The position numbers and the translations under genes are program-made. A stretch of DNA of 64,000 nt, from the NCBI GenBank assembly GCA_001599915.1, contig BCIG01000005.1, positions 186,001 to 250,000 on the forward strand, given 5' to 3'. Under the pieces are notes generated by a model, which had not been told where the DNA came from, did no database searches, and was given only the letters and a program-made list of their open reading frames with translations. Origin of the DNA: Symbiotaphrina buchneri. Its lineage: Eukaryota > Ascomycota > Symbiotaphrinales > Symbiotaphrinaceae. This document shows positions 32,173 to 43,759 of this stretch, piece by piece (positions within the stretch are counted from its first letter, which is position 1; each line of letters starts with the position of its first letter).

Positions 32173-35100
32173 TCTGATCTGCTACCCTTGAGAATGGCTT
32201 GCTGTGAAGGCAATTCCGTACTGCATGTAAGCTACCCGACTCTCTTTTCAGGAGCCACCAAGCGGGGCCGCCATTTAAGCGCTCCGTCCATTTGGAGCCT
32301 CATTTCATCAATGAATACAGAACGAGATGGCAACAGGTTAAATGCCAACTCAGAGATGTTGCGCGCATGACTGTGCAGCAACTGGAAAGAGGTTGTACCA
32401 CACCGTTGTCGATCAGCCACGGATAGAGATTGGCCGCTGCTGATAGCCGGCCTTCGGCCGGAAGTAATTGTTCTCACGGACAAGGAAAAGACAGGTGATA
32501 GACCAATTGCCGTTGCCCTAAAAGCAAACTCGGCAGCCACTGCTGGGTTTGCACCAACCAGAGCTCAGCCGGGCAGCTAAGTGTAAGACGCCCGGAAAGA
32601 CTAGAGTGCGGGCCGTGATAACCAGCAGAGGATTCCACTGGCACTAGCTAGTTCCAGGGGCCGTGGCACCCATCTTGTTTCAACCCGATATGGCGACCTG
32701 TGGGTGAAGGAAAGTAAATTTGTAGAGCCGATCATTGGCCTCATATTCAGGACCATGTTTGGTCGTTGAGTCCCAAGGTTGCCAAGAGAGATCGAACAGT
32801 CTTCGAGTATGAATTTGGGGAGGAATAATACTCCAGGCAAGCTGTAGATCAGAAAGGACTGTCCATGCCTGCGCCGCAGGAAACGGAACCCCACACAATT
32901 GTGGGATTGCACGGTAGGACAGCATCCTGAAGGAAAAGAAAAAGTCTCCAGTTTTTGCAGAATGACAGCATCCAGTATGACGGATCCAGTGGCATAAAAA
33001 AGTGCTGTTGAGCCGCATGGGCTATAAGTTGGAGGCGGAGGCCACATCTGGTGTGTTCATTTGCCTTGCCGACCTGGGCCTGGCCATCGATAGGTACCCT
33101 GCACCTTTCGGCGCTTAAGCAGATAGCCCTTGCGGTGTTCGAAGAAATCAACTTGGTCCTCAACCGGGCGCAGAGATAACAAGCACCATAACGGATATCA
33201 ACAAAGATCACTGATACATCGGAAAACGGAAGCCGCGGGGTTCTGCTAGGACTTTAAATAGTCCGTGCAAGAGCGCACGGCTTCGGTCACTGCGACAGTC
33301 TGCAGGAAAGTCGGTGAGGCTCATGGATGCCTCCTGTTAGTGGCCGCCTTACATGTGCTTCCCGTCGATGTCGCCTTGCCGATGGCGAAAGAAGTGTGGC
33401 TCGATTGATGATCAAGAGACGTGTCAATAATAGCCCGCAACATCTAGGCAAAAGCCATGATCTTCCGACATACGCCAGAGGGACCTGCAGTCATAGACTT
33501 GGCCCTGAATCCACCTTGCGCAGAGCATGAACTATTCCATCAGCAGAACATATGCTGTACACCAATCGGGAACGATTGCCAGTATGGTATGGACGGGACC
33601 CATCACATTCTTATACACTATCTGGCACACACCAGTCGCAAGGAGAGGCTAAGTCTTTCCCGGGGTATGACTGTCATCCAATCAAAATCTGCTCGTCGAC
33701 AAGACAGCCCGGGAAAAAGGCGTCCGGCCACTGCTCTCAAGCTAGCATTCAGTATCGGGTGCACATCCACGCTTGCTTGGTTGTTGACAAGTGAAACGGA
33801 ACACTCTCCTTTCGTAGGCCATGCTGGCCGAGATCGTGAGTCCAGAAGAGGGGGGGAATAACCCAAATGTAAGTCATCGGAAAAACAAGCAGGAAACGGC
33901 CCTCTGCGCTGTAATCCAGGCAACTCGGCCAAAGGAGATCGAGTGGCCATATCTTACCTATATGGCAAATAACCGCTTCAGCCACCTGTCAAGGCATATA
34001 CAGAGTGGCGTGAGCAGATTAGCAACGGATGGGTCGTATCCGGCACTGGTCGGCAGATAGTGCTAAATGTCGGTTTTGATACTTTTTGCCTTTTTCTCTG
34101 GCGGCTTTTGAATAGCATTTGATGCATTCGACCTGGAGCAGCTGCTCCACAAAGAGATTAACTCGTGGATCCTCATCGAGCAACAGTCCTTCTTTGGTGT
34201 TGGAAGTCGTCCACGAACTGCGTGGCCCATGGAGGATACCCACATGCGGCAAATTGCACGTACGAAGAAAACGGCAGCATATGATAACATACTATTGCTG
34301 CAATGCAGCCCGGGACCAACAATAAGAAAGAGGAAAAACAAGAGAAAGGATGCTAAGTGGTACGAAGATGAAATTTTATAATGCATAGAGGGCGATTGAC
34401 CCCAGAACTTGGAAGATGCAGACAAGGTTGCTTCCCTAACACCTGATGGTATTTCCGAACGCCTTCCATAGTGAGTAAGAGCAGTGAAGATGCTGGACCT
34501 CTTCATTCATTTCCTTCATTCCACCAACTTTGTCTCTCAGCACTGGAGTGTCTCGGCCACTGTCAACACTGGCTGCTGTCACAATGTGAAGATTTGTTAC
34601 CAAACCATACTGGCACTTCTGGGCGTCCCGCATTGAAGCTTGGAGGACTTGCAAGGCGGTCCACTCCGCTGAATTAAGGCTCGTATCGTCCATAAGTTTC
34701 ATTACGTTCGCTGGCCTCAAAGTTCATGCAGCCTCGATGGCTCTATCAAGATTTCGACGTGAGACAGACTGAATTCGCGATGCGTGTTGCTATATATATG
34801 GTCGCCTGCTGCCTCATCGCGTTCATAGGGGACCATCGACGGGGAAGAAGCGGACAGTTGTTAGGGATGAAACCCAATCCATAAAGCAGACACGCCCTCC
34901 AATCAGGTCTTCCATGGTGACCTGCATCCTATGGGCCAATTCGATGGCGTCCATGGACTGAGGATGCCTCGAATTAAGTATATGGAAGTTGGTACCCGTT
35001 ATGGGAGAGCGTTAGCCAACGATTAGCAAGCACATTCCCAGTTGCGAGGACACTGTATCGAAGAAGCCGTTCTGTCGCGTGATATATCTGTTCCTGTTGA

Positions 35101-35461
35101 TGAACGCCTTCAGAATTCTTCCATTGAGGCCGCCCAGGTGTCAAGAACGATTCGCTGCTCCGCTCAGAGACGTGAAAGGTGCAGACTGAGCGGAACAGAG
35201 GTCCGTAGAGAGGAGGCGTTCTCAGAGGGGGCACTCCCCCTTTAGTTTGCTCCCAATGCCATTTAGGAGAAGCAACGGGCCTGAACTCTCTTGTGCCAAG
35301 CTCTCTCACCGCCCAATCTGCTAGTATTCTGCCGCACCTCTCGTAGATTTATTTTCCAGGCGGTGAGCAACGATAGCCCCCACATCCACATTCTATGTTC
35401 CGAACTGAAGCCTTCAGAATCCGCTCCTTCTCTGATAACAGACAGTGAAGCGGTGCCCAGC
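32173..35461. other. Gene-poor region upstream of NOB1
   Basis: 3.3 kb with only short overlapping frames in all six directions. On the minus strand at about 32601-33211, three frames are open at once with partly protein-like text (for example SWQPWDSTTKHGPEYEANDR in one), which suggests either a heavily decayed gene or chance. A TATTTAAAG element reads on the minus strand at about 33251-33259. No repeat or mobile element recognised. Confidence 0.4.
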
Positions 35462-36808
35462 ATGGCTACTACAAAGCCCGTTCACACTATCGTGCTCGAT
35501 ACGGGTCCGATCATCAAAAACGAGCCCGCGGTGTCGAGTCTCCTAGCACAATCAGAGGTCTTGGTCACTGTGCCCTCAATCATATCCGAGATACGAGATG
35601 CGGCAACGAGACACAGGGTTGAGGTTACTTTGCTACCTTTCCTGACCTTGCGGAGCCCAAGCCCGAGGAGCCTCAAGGTTGTTTCCGACTTTGCGCGAAA
35701 GACCGGAGACCTCGTCGTGCTTAGCAGACCCGATCTGGAGATCCTTGCATTGGCCTACGAGCTCGAATGTGAGCGTAATGGGGGCGACTGGAGGTTACGG
35801 AGTACCCCTGGACAGAAGAGGCAGAATGGGCCACCACCGAACAGAAAGGACGTGCAGAAGGGCGAGGGGAACGAGGGTACTGAAACGAGCGCAGTTGCTG
35901 CGACCGAGGATCCCGCGCCTGCGGAGAACCCAGTGCCAGAGGCCACGGAAGTGGACGTCCCTGAACATTCATCTCAAGGATTGGGTGGCACTTCTGAATC
36001 AGCTGAAATACCATCGGTGGAAGTTGTTGCCTTAGAAGAGAAACTTGGGAATACTCGATTAACAGAACACGACCAAGAGAACGAATCTGAGTCCCATGCT
36101 GATGAGCCTTCGGATGCTGCTGCCGCATCAAATCAAGGCGAGAGAGAAGACGGCATCGACTCTGAATCTTCGGATTCAGAAGGATGGATTACTCCTTCGA
36201 ACATCAAGAAACACCAGGCGAAAGATGAATCAGCACCGGTTTCACTAGCAGATGAACCAACGGTCATGCAGGTTGCCACCATCACTACGGATTTCGCAAT
36301 GCAGAACGTTCTGCTCCAGATGAACCTTAACCTTCTATCATCCTCCTTGAACAGAGTGCGGCACCTCAAAACCTTCGTTCTACGTTGCCATGCCTGCTTT
36401 GGTACCACCAAAGACATGAACAAGCAATTCTGCCCGCGATGTGGGAAGCCTACGCTGACCAGGGTGGCTTGTTCCACGAGCGCCAATGGCGAGTTCAAGA
36501 TGCATTTGAAGAAGAATTACCAATACAACAACCGTGGCGAGCGGTACAGCATTCCTAAGCCCGTGGCCGGCACAGCTAGTGGCAAACTTGTGGCTGGCGG
36601 TGGAAAGGGCGGTTGGGGCCAGGGTCTGATCCTTACAGAGGATCAAAAAGAATATCAGAAAGCTACCAACAGCCTCCGAAAGCAGAAAGAGAGAGATTTA
36701 ATGGATGAGGACTATCTCCCAGGTATCTTGACTGGCGAGAGGGGGAGAGCAGGTGGCAGACCAAAGATAGGTGCTGGAAGGAATGTCAATGCGAAGAAGA
36801 GACGATGA
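35462..36808 (+). CDS. NOB1: 20S pre-rRNA D-site endonuclease Nob1
   Basis: Cleaves 20S pre-rRNA at site D to make the 18S 3' end in late 40S assembly. Single exon, 448 aa from the ATG at 35462; in-frame sequence upstream looks like leader. Seen: N-terminal PIN domain with the acidic residues in IVLDTGPIIKNEP, PSIISEIRDAATR, KTGDLVVLSRPDLEILALAY; a long acidic Glu/Ser-rich linker of about 170 residues; a zinc ribbon LRCHACFGTTKDMNKQFCPR with C-x2-C pairs; NYQYNNRGERYSIPKP; GGWGQGLILTEDQKEY; and a C-terminus ending in basic KIGAGRNVNAKKRR. Order and motifs match eukaryotic Nob1, so the enzyme looks intact. Confidence 0.96.
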   Translation: MATTKPVHTIVLDTGPIIKNEPAVSSLLAQSEVLVTVPSIISEIRDAATRHRVEVTLLPFLTLRSPSPRSLKVVSDFARKTGDLVVLSRPDLEILALAYELECERNGGDWRLRSTPGQKRQNGPPPNRKDVQKGEGNEGTETSAVAATEDPAPAENPVPEATEVDVPEHSSQGLGGTSESAEIPSVEVVALEEKLGNTRLTEHDQENESESHADEPSDAAAASNQGEREDGIDSESSDSEGWITPSNIKKHQAKDESAPVSLADEPTVMQVATITTDFAMQNVLLQMNLNLLSSSLNRVRHLKTFVLRCHACFGTTKDMNKQFCPRCGKPTLTRVACSTSANGEFKMHLKKNYQYNNRGERYSIPKPVAGTASGKLVAGGGKGGWGQGLILTEDQKEYQKATNSLRKQKERDLMDEDYLPGILTGERGRAGGRPKIGAGRNVNAKKRR

Positions 36809-37109
36809 TATGCTCGGTCCACATAAGGCATGGGTGGCGTTGGTTTCAGGATCTTTCACATGTACAAGGTGTTATTAGGGTCATGTAGAGATGTTCAATC
36901 ATACCGCATCATTCAAAGATAGCAGTAAATTTCAACTGCAAGTTCTGAAGATTGGCTCCTCCCAGATGTCTTCCAACGCCGGGAAGAGAATATAACGCCG
37001 ATCCCTATGCACATACACATCTCACATCCTGAACCCTACTTCCACCTTGAAATCATATGGCCGCCTTGACACCTACTGGCCCAGCACATTCAAGTCCTCT
37101 GGTCAGAAG
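36809..37109. other. Convergent 3' region NOB1 / NOP10
   Basis: 301 nt between converging genes; nothing else seen. Confidence 0.4.
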
Positions 37110-37386
37110 TTAGCACCCACGCCGAAGCCCGTAGAGCATTTCACGCTTACTCTGCTGTGTCAAGAGCAACCCGTATCTCTTCTTCAGCGTCACACGGTGC
37201 CTGCCATTCCCCATTAGCCTAGATCCTGACACCACAGCGAATGCAGGACGGTATAACGCACCTCGAGTATTTATCATCGGGCGAGAATCGGGCGGGATGC
37301 GCGGACTTGGTGACCTCGCCGTGGGCGATCTTCTTCAGCGTGTAGATACGCTTGCCGTTGGAGTCGAGGGTGTACATCAAATGCAT
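37110..37386 (-). CDS. NOP10: H/ACA snoRNP protein Nop10
   Basis: Small essential subunit of H/ACA pseudouridylation RNPs (with Cbf5, Nhp2, Gar1). Exon 1 37386-37262, a 61-nt intron, exon 2 37200-37110; 71 aa. Seen: [37 protein letters not shown], then after the intron [17 protein letters not shown]. This is nearly the whole yeast sequence. Beyond QQSK it continues for about a dozen residues ([11 protein letters not shown]), longer than the 58-64 residues usual for the family. It lies 317 nt from LCL2, divergently. Confidence 0.93.
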
Positions 37387-37703
37387 TCTGCCACACGAAT
37401 AATCAGTACAGGTATATACCAGAGACCAGCCAGCCGAATGACTCACCTGGCGATAGGGTCGGGATATTTGTTTCAGGATTTTGCTGAGTTCTTAGGGCCG
37501 TGATGTTTCGTGGTTTGATGGGTTGGAAATTTCGACAGGCACAAGCATTTCGCAAAAGTGCGCCGGGAACTAGAGAGCAGCGACCATGCCGCGTTTGCAC
37601 TAGCGGATTATGGGGAAGGTCCCAGGACACAGAACAGCTTTCCACACTTCATTGAACAGCATCATTACTCCTCTTCAAGTTCCACTGTCTGCGCACCCAG
37701 AAA
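37387..37703. promoter_or_regulatory. Bidirectional promoter NOP10 / LCL2
   Basis: 317 nt between divergent ATGs at 37386 (-) and 37704 (+), which must carry both promoters and leaders. No distinct element recognised. Confidence 0.5.
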
Positions 37704-38134
37704 ATGCGTCTACTTCTCTCAATAATAGCGGGTATTGCCCTGCTCATCTCCTCTGTCAACGCACAATTCCAGTTCTTCGAGCAGATGTTCGGTGGAGGCC
37801 ATCAGCACCAGCAACAGCAAGCACAAGACGCAGGCAGCGACTCCGCCTGGTATCAACAGAACTACGAAGCCGGTAATTCATTCCCTGGGGCTTCTACCTG
37901 TGCCGCATAAACATTTGTGCTAACATCTGCTTTCTTCCAGCTCAATGCTCGAAATATCTTTGTCCAACCACGCTCTCTTGCGTGCACTTCCCCCATCACT
38001 GTCCCTGCCCGTTTCCAGATGTGGAGGATAAGTTTGAGTTGGGGGATGGCATTGCCATGTGTATCTCCAAGGGAGGCTACAAGGCCGGCGAAGCGGCACG
38101 GAAAATGGAGCTGGCTAGAAAAGGACTATTGTAG
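37704..38134 (+). CDS. LCL2: Long chronological lifespan protein 2 (Lcl2)
   Basis: Small secreted or ER-lumen protein of ascomycetes, named from a yeast lifespan phenotype and proposed to act in ER-associated degradation. Exons 37704-37872 and 37941-38134 (68-nt intron), 120 aa. Seen: signal peptide [20 protein letters not shown], then [19 protein letters not shown], a Cys-rich core ([33 protein letters not shown]) and [19 protein letters not shown] at the end. Seven Cys in the core fit disulfide bonding. The match is strong over the whole length. Confidence 0.93.
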
Positions 38135-38355
38135 GATATCATCCCTGCTTTGCGGTTTAAGGGGCTATGGATGAGTTCGGCTGCATTGGGATAGGAGTTG
38201 GTATGCATCAACCTAGGTCATTTTAGGCCTTGTACATGCAGTCTGTTGGACATTAAGAGCTTTCCTGCGTGAGCCATGATGGATTGTTTTAGACAATCTA
38301 AAGGAAGTGAGGAAAACCCAGCTATCACGTCCCACGTTTTAAACAGATCTATAGT

Positions 38356-41300
38356 CTATATAGTGCCACCAAACTCCTCTATCACGCTTCTGGGTTGGGT
38401 GTATACTCCCACAGGTTTATATTGCACATCGTTAAACCCCATTGAACCTGGCCCACCCAGCTCTAAACCTCTAGCGGTATCCGTCCACCTCGGAGATGCA
38501 GAAATGCAGATGACGATGACCTTGAGACCGTACTTGTACTCAGGCACACCGAGTCCCTCACCTGTTTCGGCGTCCAGCACGACTATCAGGTCGGGTACTG
38601 CGACCAGGACCTCACTTGAACCATCTCCACCCTGGTATTCCACAAACGCATTCTCGTTCTTGAAGGGAATCGTGCACGTGCCAGGCTTACCGTTGGGGAG
38701 GGATCCCTCAATACGAAGGATGCCATAAGTATGTCCCGTCTTGAGTGTCCTTTCGACGCCTATAACCTTCCCTTCGAAGATTCTTTTCGCGCTCTCGGGA
38801 CCGCCAACCTGCTCGATGATGCGGTCTGCGAGGATAGAGATCGTCTTCTCCATCCGAACAGCACGCCCAATACGCCATGCCAGCGAGACACTATTGATAA
38901 CTGCCCAAGCATTGACGTCGGCTCCAGTATGGGGCTTTGCGGCTTTGCCAGCTCGATAGCCCATCTCCACGACTGCGGCACGAAGGGCTCTATCTGTCAA
39001 CTTGTCTGTCTTCGAAGCCGTCATGAACATGAACGTCCCGTCTCCGCTTGACAAGGCGGCGGGAACAAGGTTCAAGCCCTTCCCTGTTTTATCAGCAACG
39101 TTCGCGGTTGTCTGCCAGAAGGTCGGATATGCTCGACCCATGTAATCGGCATCGACCACAGGCACGCCTAAAGCTGCACCAACTCCCAGGTTGACCAGGC
39201 CGTTGCCGCCGCCGATTTCAATGGCGAGCATGGCGTCCACCTTGGGGAGCCGCAAGAACTTCATCAGCTGAATCTGGGCCTGGTAGCACTCGTCGCCTTC
39301 CATCCTCTCCGAGCTCACTTCAGGACTGCCCATGTTGGCCGTCCAGCCGATGACGTCTTTTTCCGTCAAGTTTTTCGGATCGACTACCCTGACAGTACCA
39401 GGGGACCTCTCCAGAAGCGTCCTGGTCTTTAGAAAATCTACATAAGGATCACCGCCTCCGCCGCATCCTAGAATCTATTGAAGTCTAGCCAAACTGAAAG
39501 GATAGGCAAGACATTGGTGGGTGCTCACCTTGCAGCCGATGGCAATCAATTCGAGATCTGTGACCGATAAGATCCACTCGTCGCCCTCGATACATGGCCT
39601 ATATGAGTCCAGTGACACCTTTTCACCCAGATTTGCGGACTGCTTTGGCGGGACTTTAGCAGCACCCACCGAAGCATCTGTTTCTTCCAGGTCGTCCTCC
39701 TCATCTTCTGTACCGTTAGTAGTAGCTGGCATCTCAGCTGCCGAACGCACAATATCCAAGTCGCCGATTGCTCTCACCACGATCCTGGTCTTGGAGTCCA
39801 TATACTGCACAGGAAGTATAGTAATTTCGGCGACGGTAATGGTTGATTCTTCAGCTCCTTTCTTCGCCGCGATTTCGAGAGCAGCTTTCTTCACATCTTC
39901 GGTGACCTTTGTCATGGTGGTGTTGGAGACATCCACGACCATATCGGCTGTTCCTTCAACCTTCGAGATTGCTGCACCCACTGCATTGGCCACTTCTCCA
40001 CCTAGCACTGTCCTGCATTTTCGGATACCTGTAAGGGGCTCTTCCGTGTCCACCAGGATCGCACCGCCTCCCACCACCAGCACATCAATGTCCCCTTTCT
40101 GAATCTTTGCTCTGTCCACGAGATTGACAATGATATCTCTCATGCATTGCTTTGCTCCCTTGATGACAGTATCTGGGACGTCTGCCACTAGGCCTGGATT
40201 TCCTACAGTAAGCACAGGATTACCTGTAGATGACGCACGCTGGCTCGCTGCCGTAGCTATATCTGTCGCAGTAAGGACAGGACCTCCAAATACACGGGCC
40301 TTTGTTTGAATTTCAAAGCCAACGCTATCTGGCCCAACAGTAACGGTCCCATCGCTCAATTCTCGGACAATACTTCCTCCTCCTAATCCAACGCTCTCAA
40401 CTGCTGGTAGGCCAAAATTTGTCTTGACTCCTGCCACATAACTTGCCACAGAACTCATCCTAGGCAGACCATTGGGTAGCAAAAGACCAGCGTCCGAAGT
40501 AGTTCCTCCTATATCTACTACCACCAACGCCTCTTGCGCTTCCTCGTGGCTATGATTTTGCGAAGCCACGCCATTTGTCTGCGTCTTTGCTAGCTCTGCT
40601 GCTGCCTTCCACAAGAAAGCACCACCTCGTATAGAGTTAGTCGGCCCAGAGTTGAAGGTTCTAATGGGAAGCTTGACAGCTTCCTGTGCTGTAAGAATGC
40701 TGCCATCGTTCTGGGTCAGATATAATGGGCAAGGTGCATCCTTGAATATAGACTTCATCGCGCGCTGGAAGCCTCGGATTGTGTGCTCTGCCAGCGGGCG
40801 GAGACTAGCATTGAGAATGGCAACATTCTCCCGTGCTAGAAAGCCTAGAGAAGATACTGTATGAGATAATGTCACACGAAGCTTGCCTTGACTGCGCTGC
40901 GTCGTAGCCTCTTGCAGTAGTTTCTCGACCCGCTCCTCGTGAGAGGCGTTCACAGGGGAGTAGATGCTAGCTACCACCACATTGGTGATGCCCTCGCTGG
41001 CGAGTTCCTCAGCGATGCCTACGATCTCTTTTCCATCAAGGGGTGAAATCTCCGAGCCATCAATTTGATAGCCCCCTTGACAGAAGTACGTTTTGGCATG
41101 AAGGAGATCCTTAAGATCAGCCGGAAAGTCCACAAATGGAGGGCAATGACTCCCAAAAGACGTTCCCCCGGAAAGACGAATGACGGCAACTTTGTGAAGA
41201 CGGTGGGAGCGCTGCACAACAGCATTGACAAAATGGGTGGTGCCTATTATGACGCAGCCGATATCTTTTATGGCAATGGCACTCTTGTCAATGACGGCTT

Positions 41301-41509
41301 GGATGGCCGTAGTGATGCCGCTCGTGACCTCGATTGTGGTTGGGGTCTTGAACGAAGCCACAACCTGAATAGGGGAGAGGGACAGCAACACGGCGTCAGT
41401 ATTGGTTCCTATTTCTGGTCAATTGATGTCCTGCACATGCAGCGAGTCTTCCTTGAAGCGGAAGGAAAGTAAGCTCACCACCAACATCTACTCCAATCCG
41501 GAAAGCCAT
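38356..41509 (-). CDS. Hydantoinase/oxoprolinase fused to DUF917
   Basis: Predicted cytosolic ATP-dependent hydrolase of the hydantoinase A/5-oxoprolinase family with a DUF917 half at the C-terminus. Exons 41509-41479, 41408-39529, 39474-38356 (introns 70 and 54 nt), 1009 aa. Seen: MAFRIGVDVGG|TNTDAVLLS (phosphate-binding loop split by intron 1), GTTHFVNAVVQRSHRL, VVVDIGGTTSDAGLLLP, ESVGLGGGSIVRE and VLVVGGGAILVD in the hydantoinase part. DUF917 then starts in the last exon with ILGCGGGGDPYVDFLKTR, LAIEIGGGNGLVNLGVGAAL and VPVVDADYMGRAYP. An acidic linker (EDEEDDLEE) precedes the junction. The same fusion occurs in other fungi, including fission yeast. Hydantoin, oxoproline or another cyclic amide could be the substrate; the neighbours give no hint. 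Confidence 0.88.
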
Positions 41510-42210
41510 TTTTGGTTATGAATGTAATGTTTCCGATTGGGATCGTCGCATCTCCTGATGATCATTGCATCCATCGTTTCTTGTTTATGCCCCTGGCGTG
41601 CCCCGCAGCCCCGCCTGTTATCGGAGCGGTCATTTCCGACGTACGGAGCACCCGACGCGCAAAACTCAGGGGTACCAAAATTTAAGGGTCCGCGATTCTT
41701 CGGTACGCAGTCGGAAGGGAAAGCTTAATTGCAATCAAATCTGTAAGCGTCGGGCCTTCCGAGTCTTCAGTGCACACCTTGACGTCTCATATTGGTCCAA
41801 TTACTTTTACTGTGTGAATTGTGTGTGATGCGTATGGAATCACAAAGCTTTAATCAATGTCGGTTGTTCAGTCTCCAATTCTCGTTCAATCAATCAAAAT
41901 TCCAGAGGCATGTTCGGGGAACTCTTACATATAGAACAATATCACTCACGTCCAAACGAAACTACACTGGAATATGCATTTGTCTGAGATAATATTTGAC
42001 ATAATATTTGATATTAGAAAATAATCTTCACCTAAGCTCTCGGAACCCAGTGGCTATTGTAGAATGTAATGTAGGCCAGAAAGCTCCACTGAAGCATAAC
42101 CAAATATATAGACCAGAGAATCGAATATCATCTCACTCGTAAACCCAACTGACTTCAGCCAGCGCCAGAAAATATGCCAACAATAAGTGAAAATGCAGAA
42201 AATGCTCTTT
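41510..42210. other. AT-rich intergenic region
   Basis: 701 nt between the hydantoinase promoter and the 3' end of the four-TM gene. AT-rich from about 41790 to 42200. No gene supported. Confidence 0.4.
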
Positions 42211-43759
42211 TCAATGCTGCACCACGTCCTGTTCATCTTTTAAAGCCCGGGGGCTCTGCTCCTGGCCTTGCGGGCCTTCCTCTTCAACCTCATCCACCCG
42301 GCCAAGCTCACTGAAGCTGTCGATCTCGACCGCATCTGCGTAGCCTTCGTTCTCACTCTCGCTCTCATGCTTCTCCTCGCGGATCACATCTTCGACATCC
42401 ACTGGCCTCATCTTCCGTACCAGTAGTGGTGGCACACTCATTCCCAAGCTCAGTCTCCGTATTGCTCGCATCGGCGGGCCAGGGAGAATGTCCGCGCCTC
42501 TGCCCGCCAGTTCTCTGGGCAGCACCCAAGCCTCGGGGAGCGGCGCTCGATGCTTGAGCTTCTGGCTTTCCGAGGGGATCACCAGATCTGGCTGACTGGC
42601 GAGGCGCATGGATGATAGGGGACTCCGCCGCATGGCTGCAGAGGCACTGCTGCCGATGCTGCTGACGGGGGACACGACGCCACCGGCGCGGTGGTGGATG
42701 GTCGTGCCTGCATTGGTGGTGCAGGTAAGGGCGGAAATTGCGGGTGACGGGACGCGAGGGTGGGCGGTGTGTGGACGTATGATCGGTGAAGGTGACCTCG
42801 TAGGAGAATATATCTGCGGCTGGGACGGAGACAAAGCGCCAGCAGGTAGGGCGCGCATCCAGCCGGAGCCCCAGCTGGGACAACGAGGACTTTCTGAAGG
42901 GTCATTTGGCACAGGACTGCCAGGTGCAGCTTGTTGGAGCCAATTATAGATGGCGCTCTCGTACTTGGCTTTCGTTTCTTGATACTGAGCTTCGAGGTCT
43001 TCATTGTAGCCCTTTTCGAAGTAGATGTCGGAGCCGAAGTGTTGTTCTTTCTTCGAGGGTAGAGGATCGAAATGGGTCAAACCGAACAAGCTCGCATGGA
43101 ACGGCTGCTCGATGATTTCGAGCAGGATGAAGAGGGCAAAGGAGGCGATGCTGAGTGGAAGCTGTTAGCGAAGCTTGAACAACACCTTTGAGACACGTAA
43201 TACTTACAATGCTAGAACACTGTAGGACACGCTGATACGGTGAAGTACGCAGCTTGCCCCTTGATTCCATGGGGCTGAGCCTTTCCCAGCCGCAGCACAG
43301 ACTGGTTGTTTGAAGGAAACGACCAGACCAGCAGCTACGGCGGCAAACCACAGCGCCGCGATCAGACGGACAATCACAAAACATGAACACTCTATCCCTG
43401 TCTGAGCCCGACGGAGGGGTTCGGCTTTCTTTCGTCTCGCTGCGAGAGTATGTAGATGCACATATAATAGGGTCAGACATGACTATGAGGAAGGTTAGCT
43501 CTGTCAGGTTATATATCTCTCAAATGCGTCAACGACTGACCGATGCAATAATGAGAGCCTCGGTTGCTCCTATTGATACGTCCGCCGTTTGCGACCCAAA
43601 AAGATAGATAGCGATGATGATGCCGACGAAGGATATGATGGCCAGCGCATAGAGTACGAAAACCAGGCCAATCATCCTTTTCCGCATCTTGCTTGAATCG
43701 TCCACCTCCCCATCCTCGGATTGCGCATACATTGTTCGTGTGGGAGCGTTCTGGACCAT
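42211..43759 (-). CDS. Four-TM integral membrane protein with acidic tail
   Basis: Exons 43759-43541, 43482-43208, 43150-42211 (introns 58 and 57 nt), 477 aa. Four predicted helices: IGLVFVLYALAIISFVGIII; the segment running EALIIASSCLTLLYVHL across intron 1; VRLIAALWFAAVAAGLVVSF; and SVLAFIASFALFILLEIIEQ across intron 2. A Cys-containing loop (KQPVCAAAGKGSAPWNQGAS) lies between helices 3 and 4. Topology resembles MARVEL-like fungal membrane proteins. The cytosolic tail of about 290 residues is Ser/Pro-rich, with SPTRSPSPIIRP, and then strongly acidic (DVEDVIREEKHESESENEG). A second Met ten codons in is an alternative start. Function not recognised. Confidence 0.78.

Noticed and set aside
32601-33211. 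Three overlapping minus-strand frames as a gene
   Set aside because: Each frame is only partly protein-like and no set of splice sites I tried gave one continuous convincing protein. Kept only as a note on the gene-poor block.
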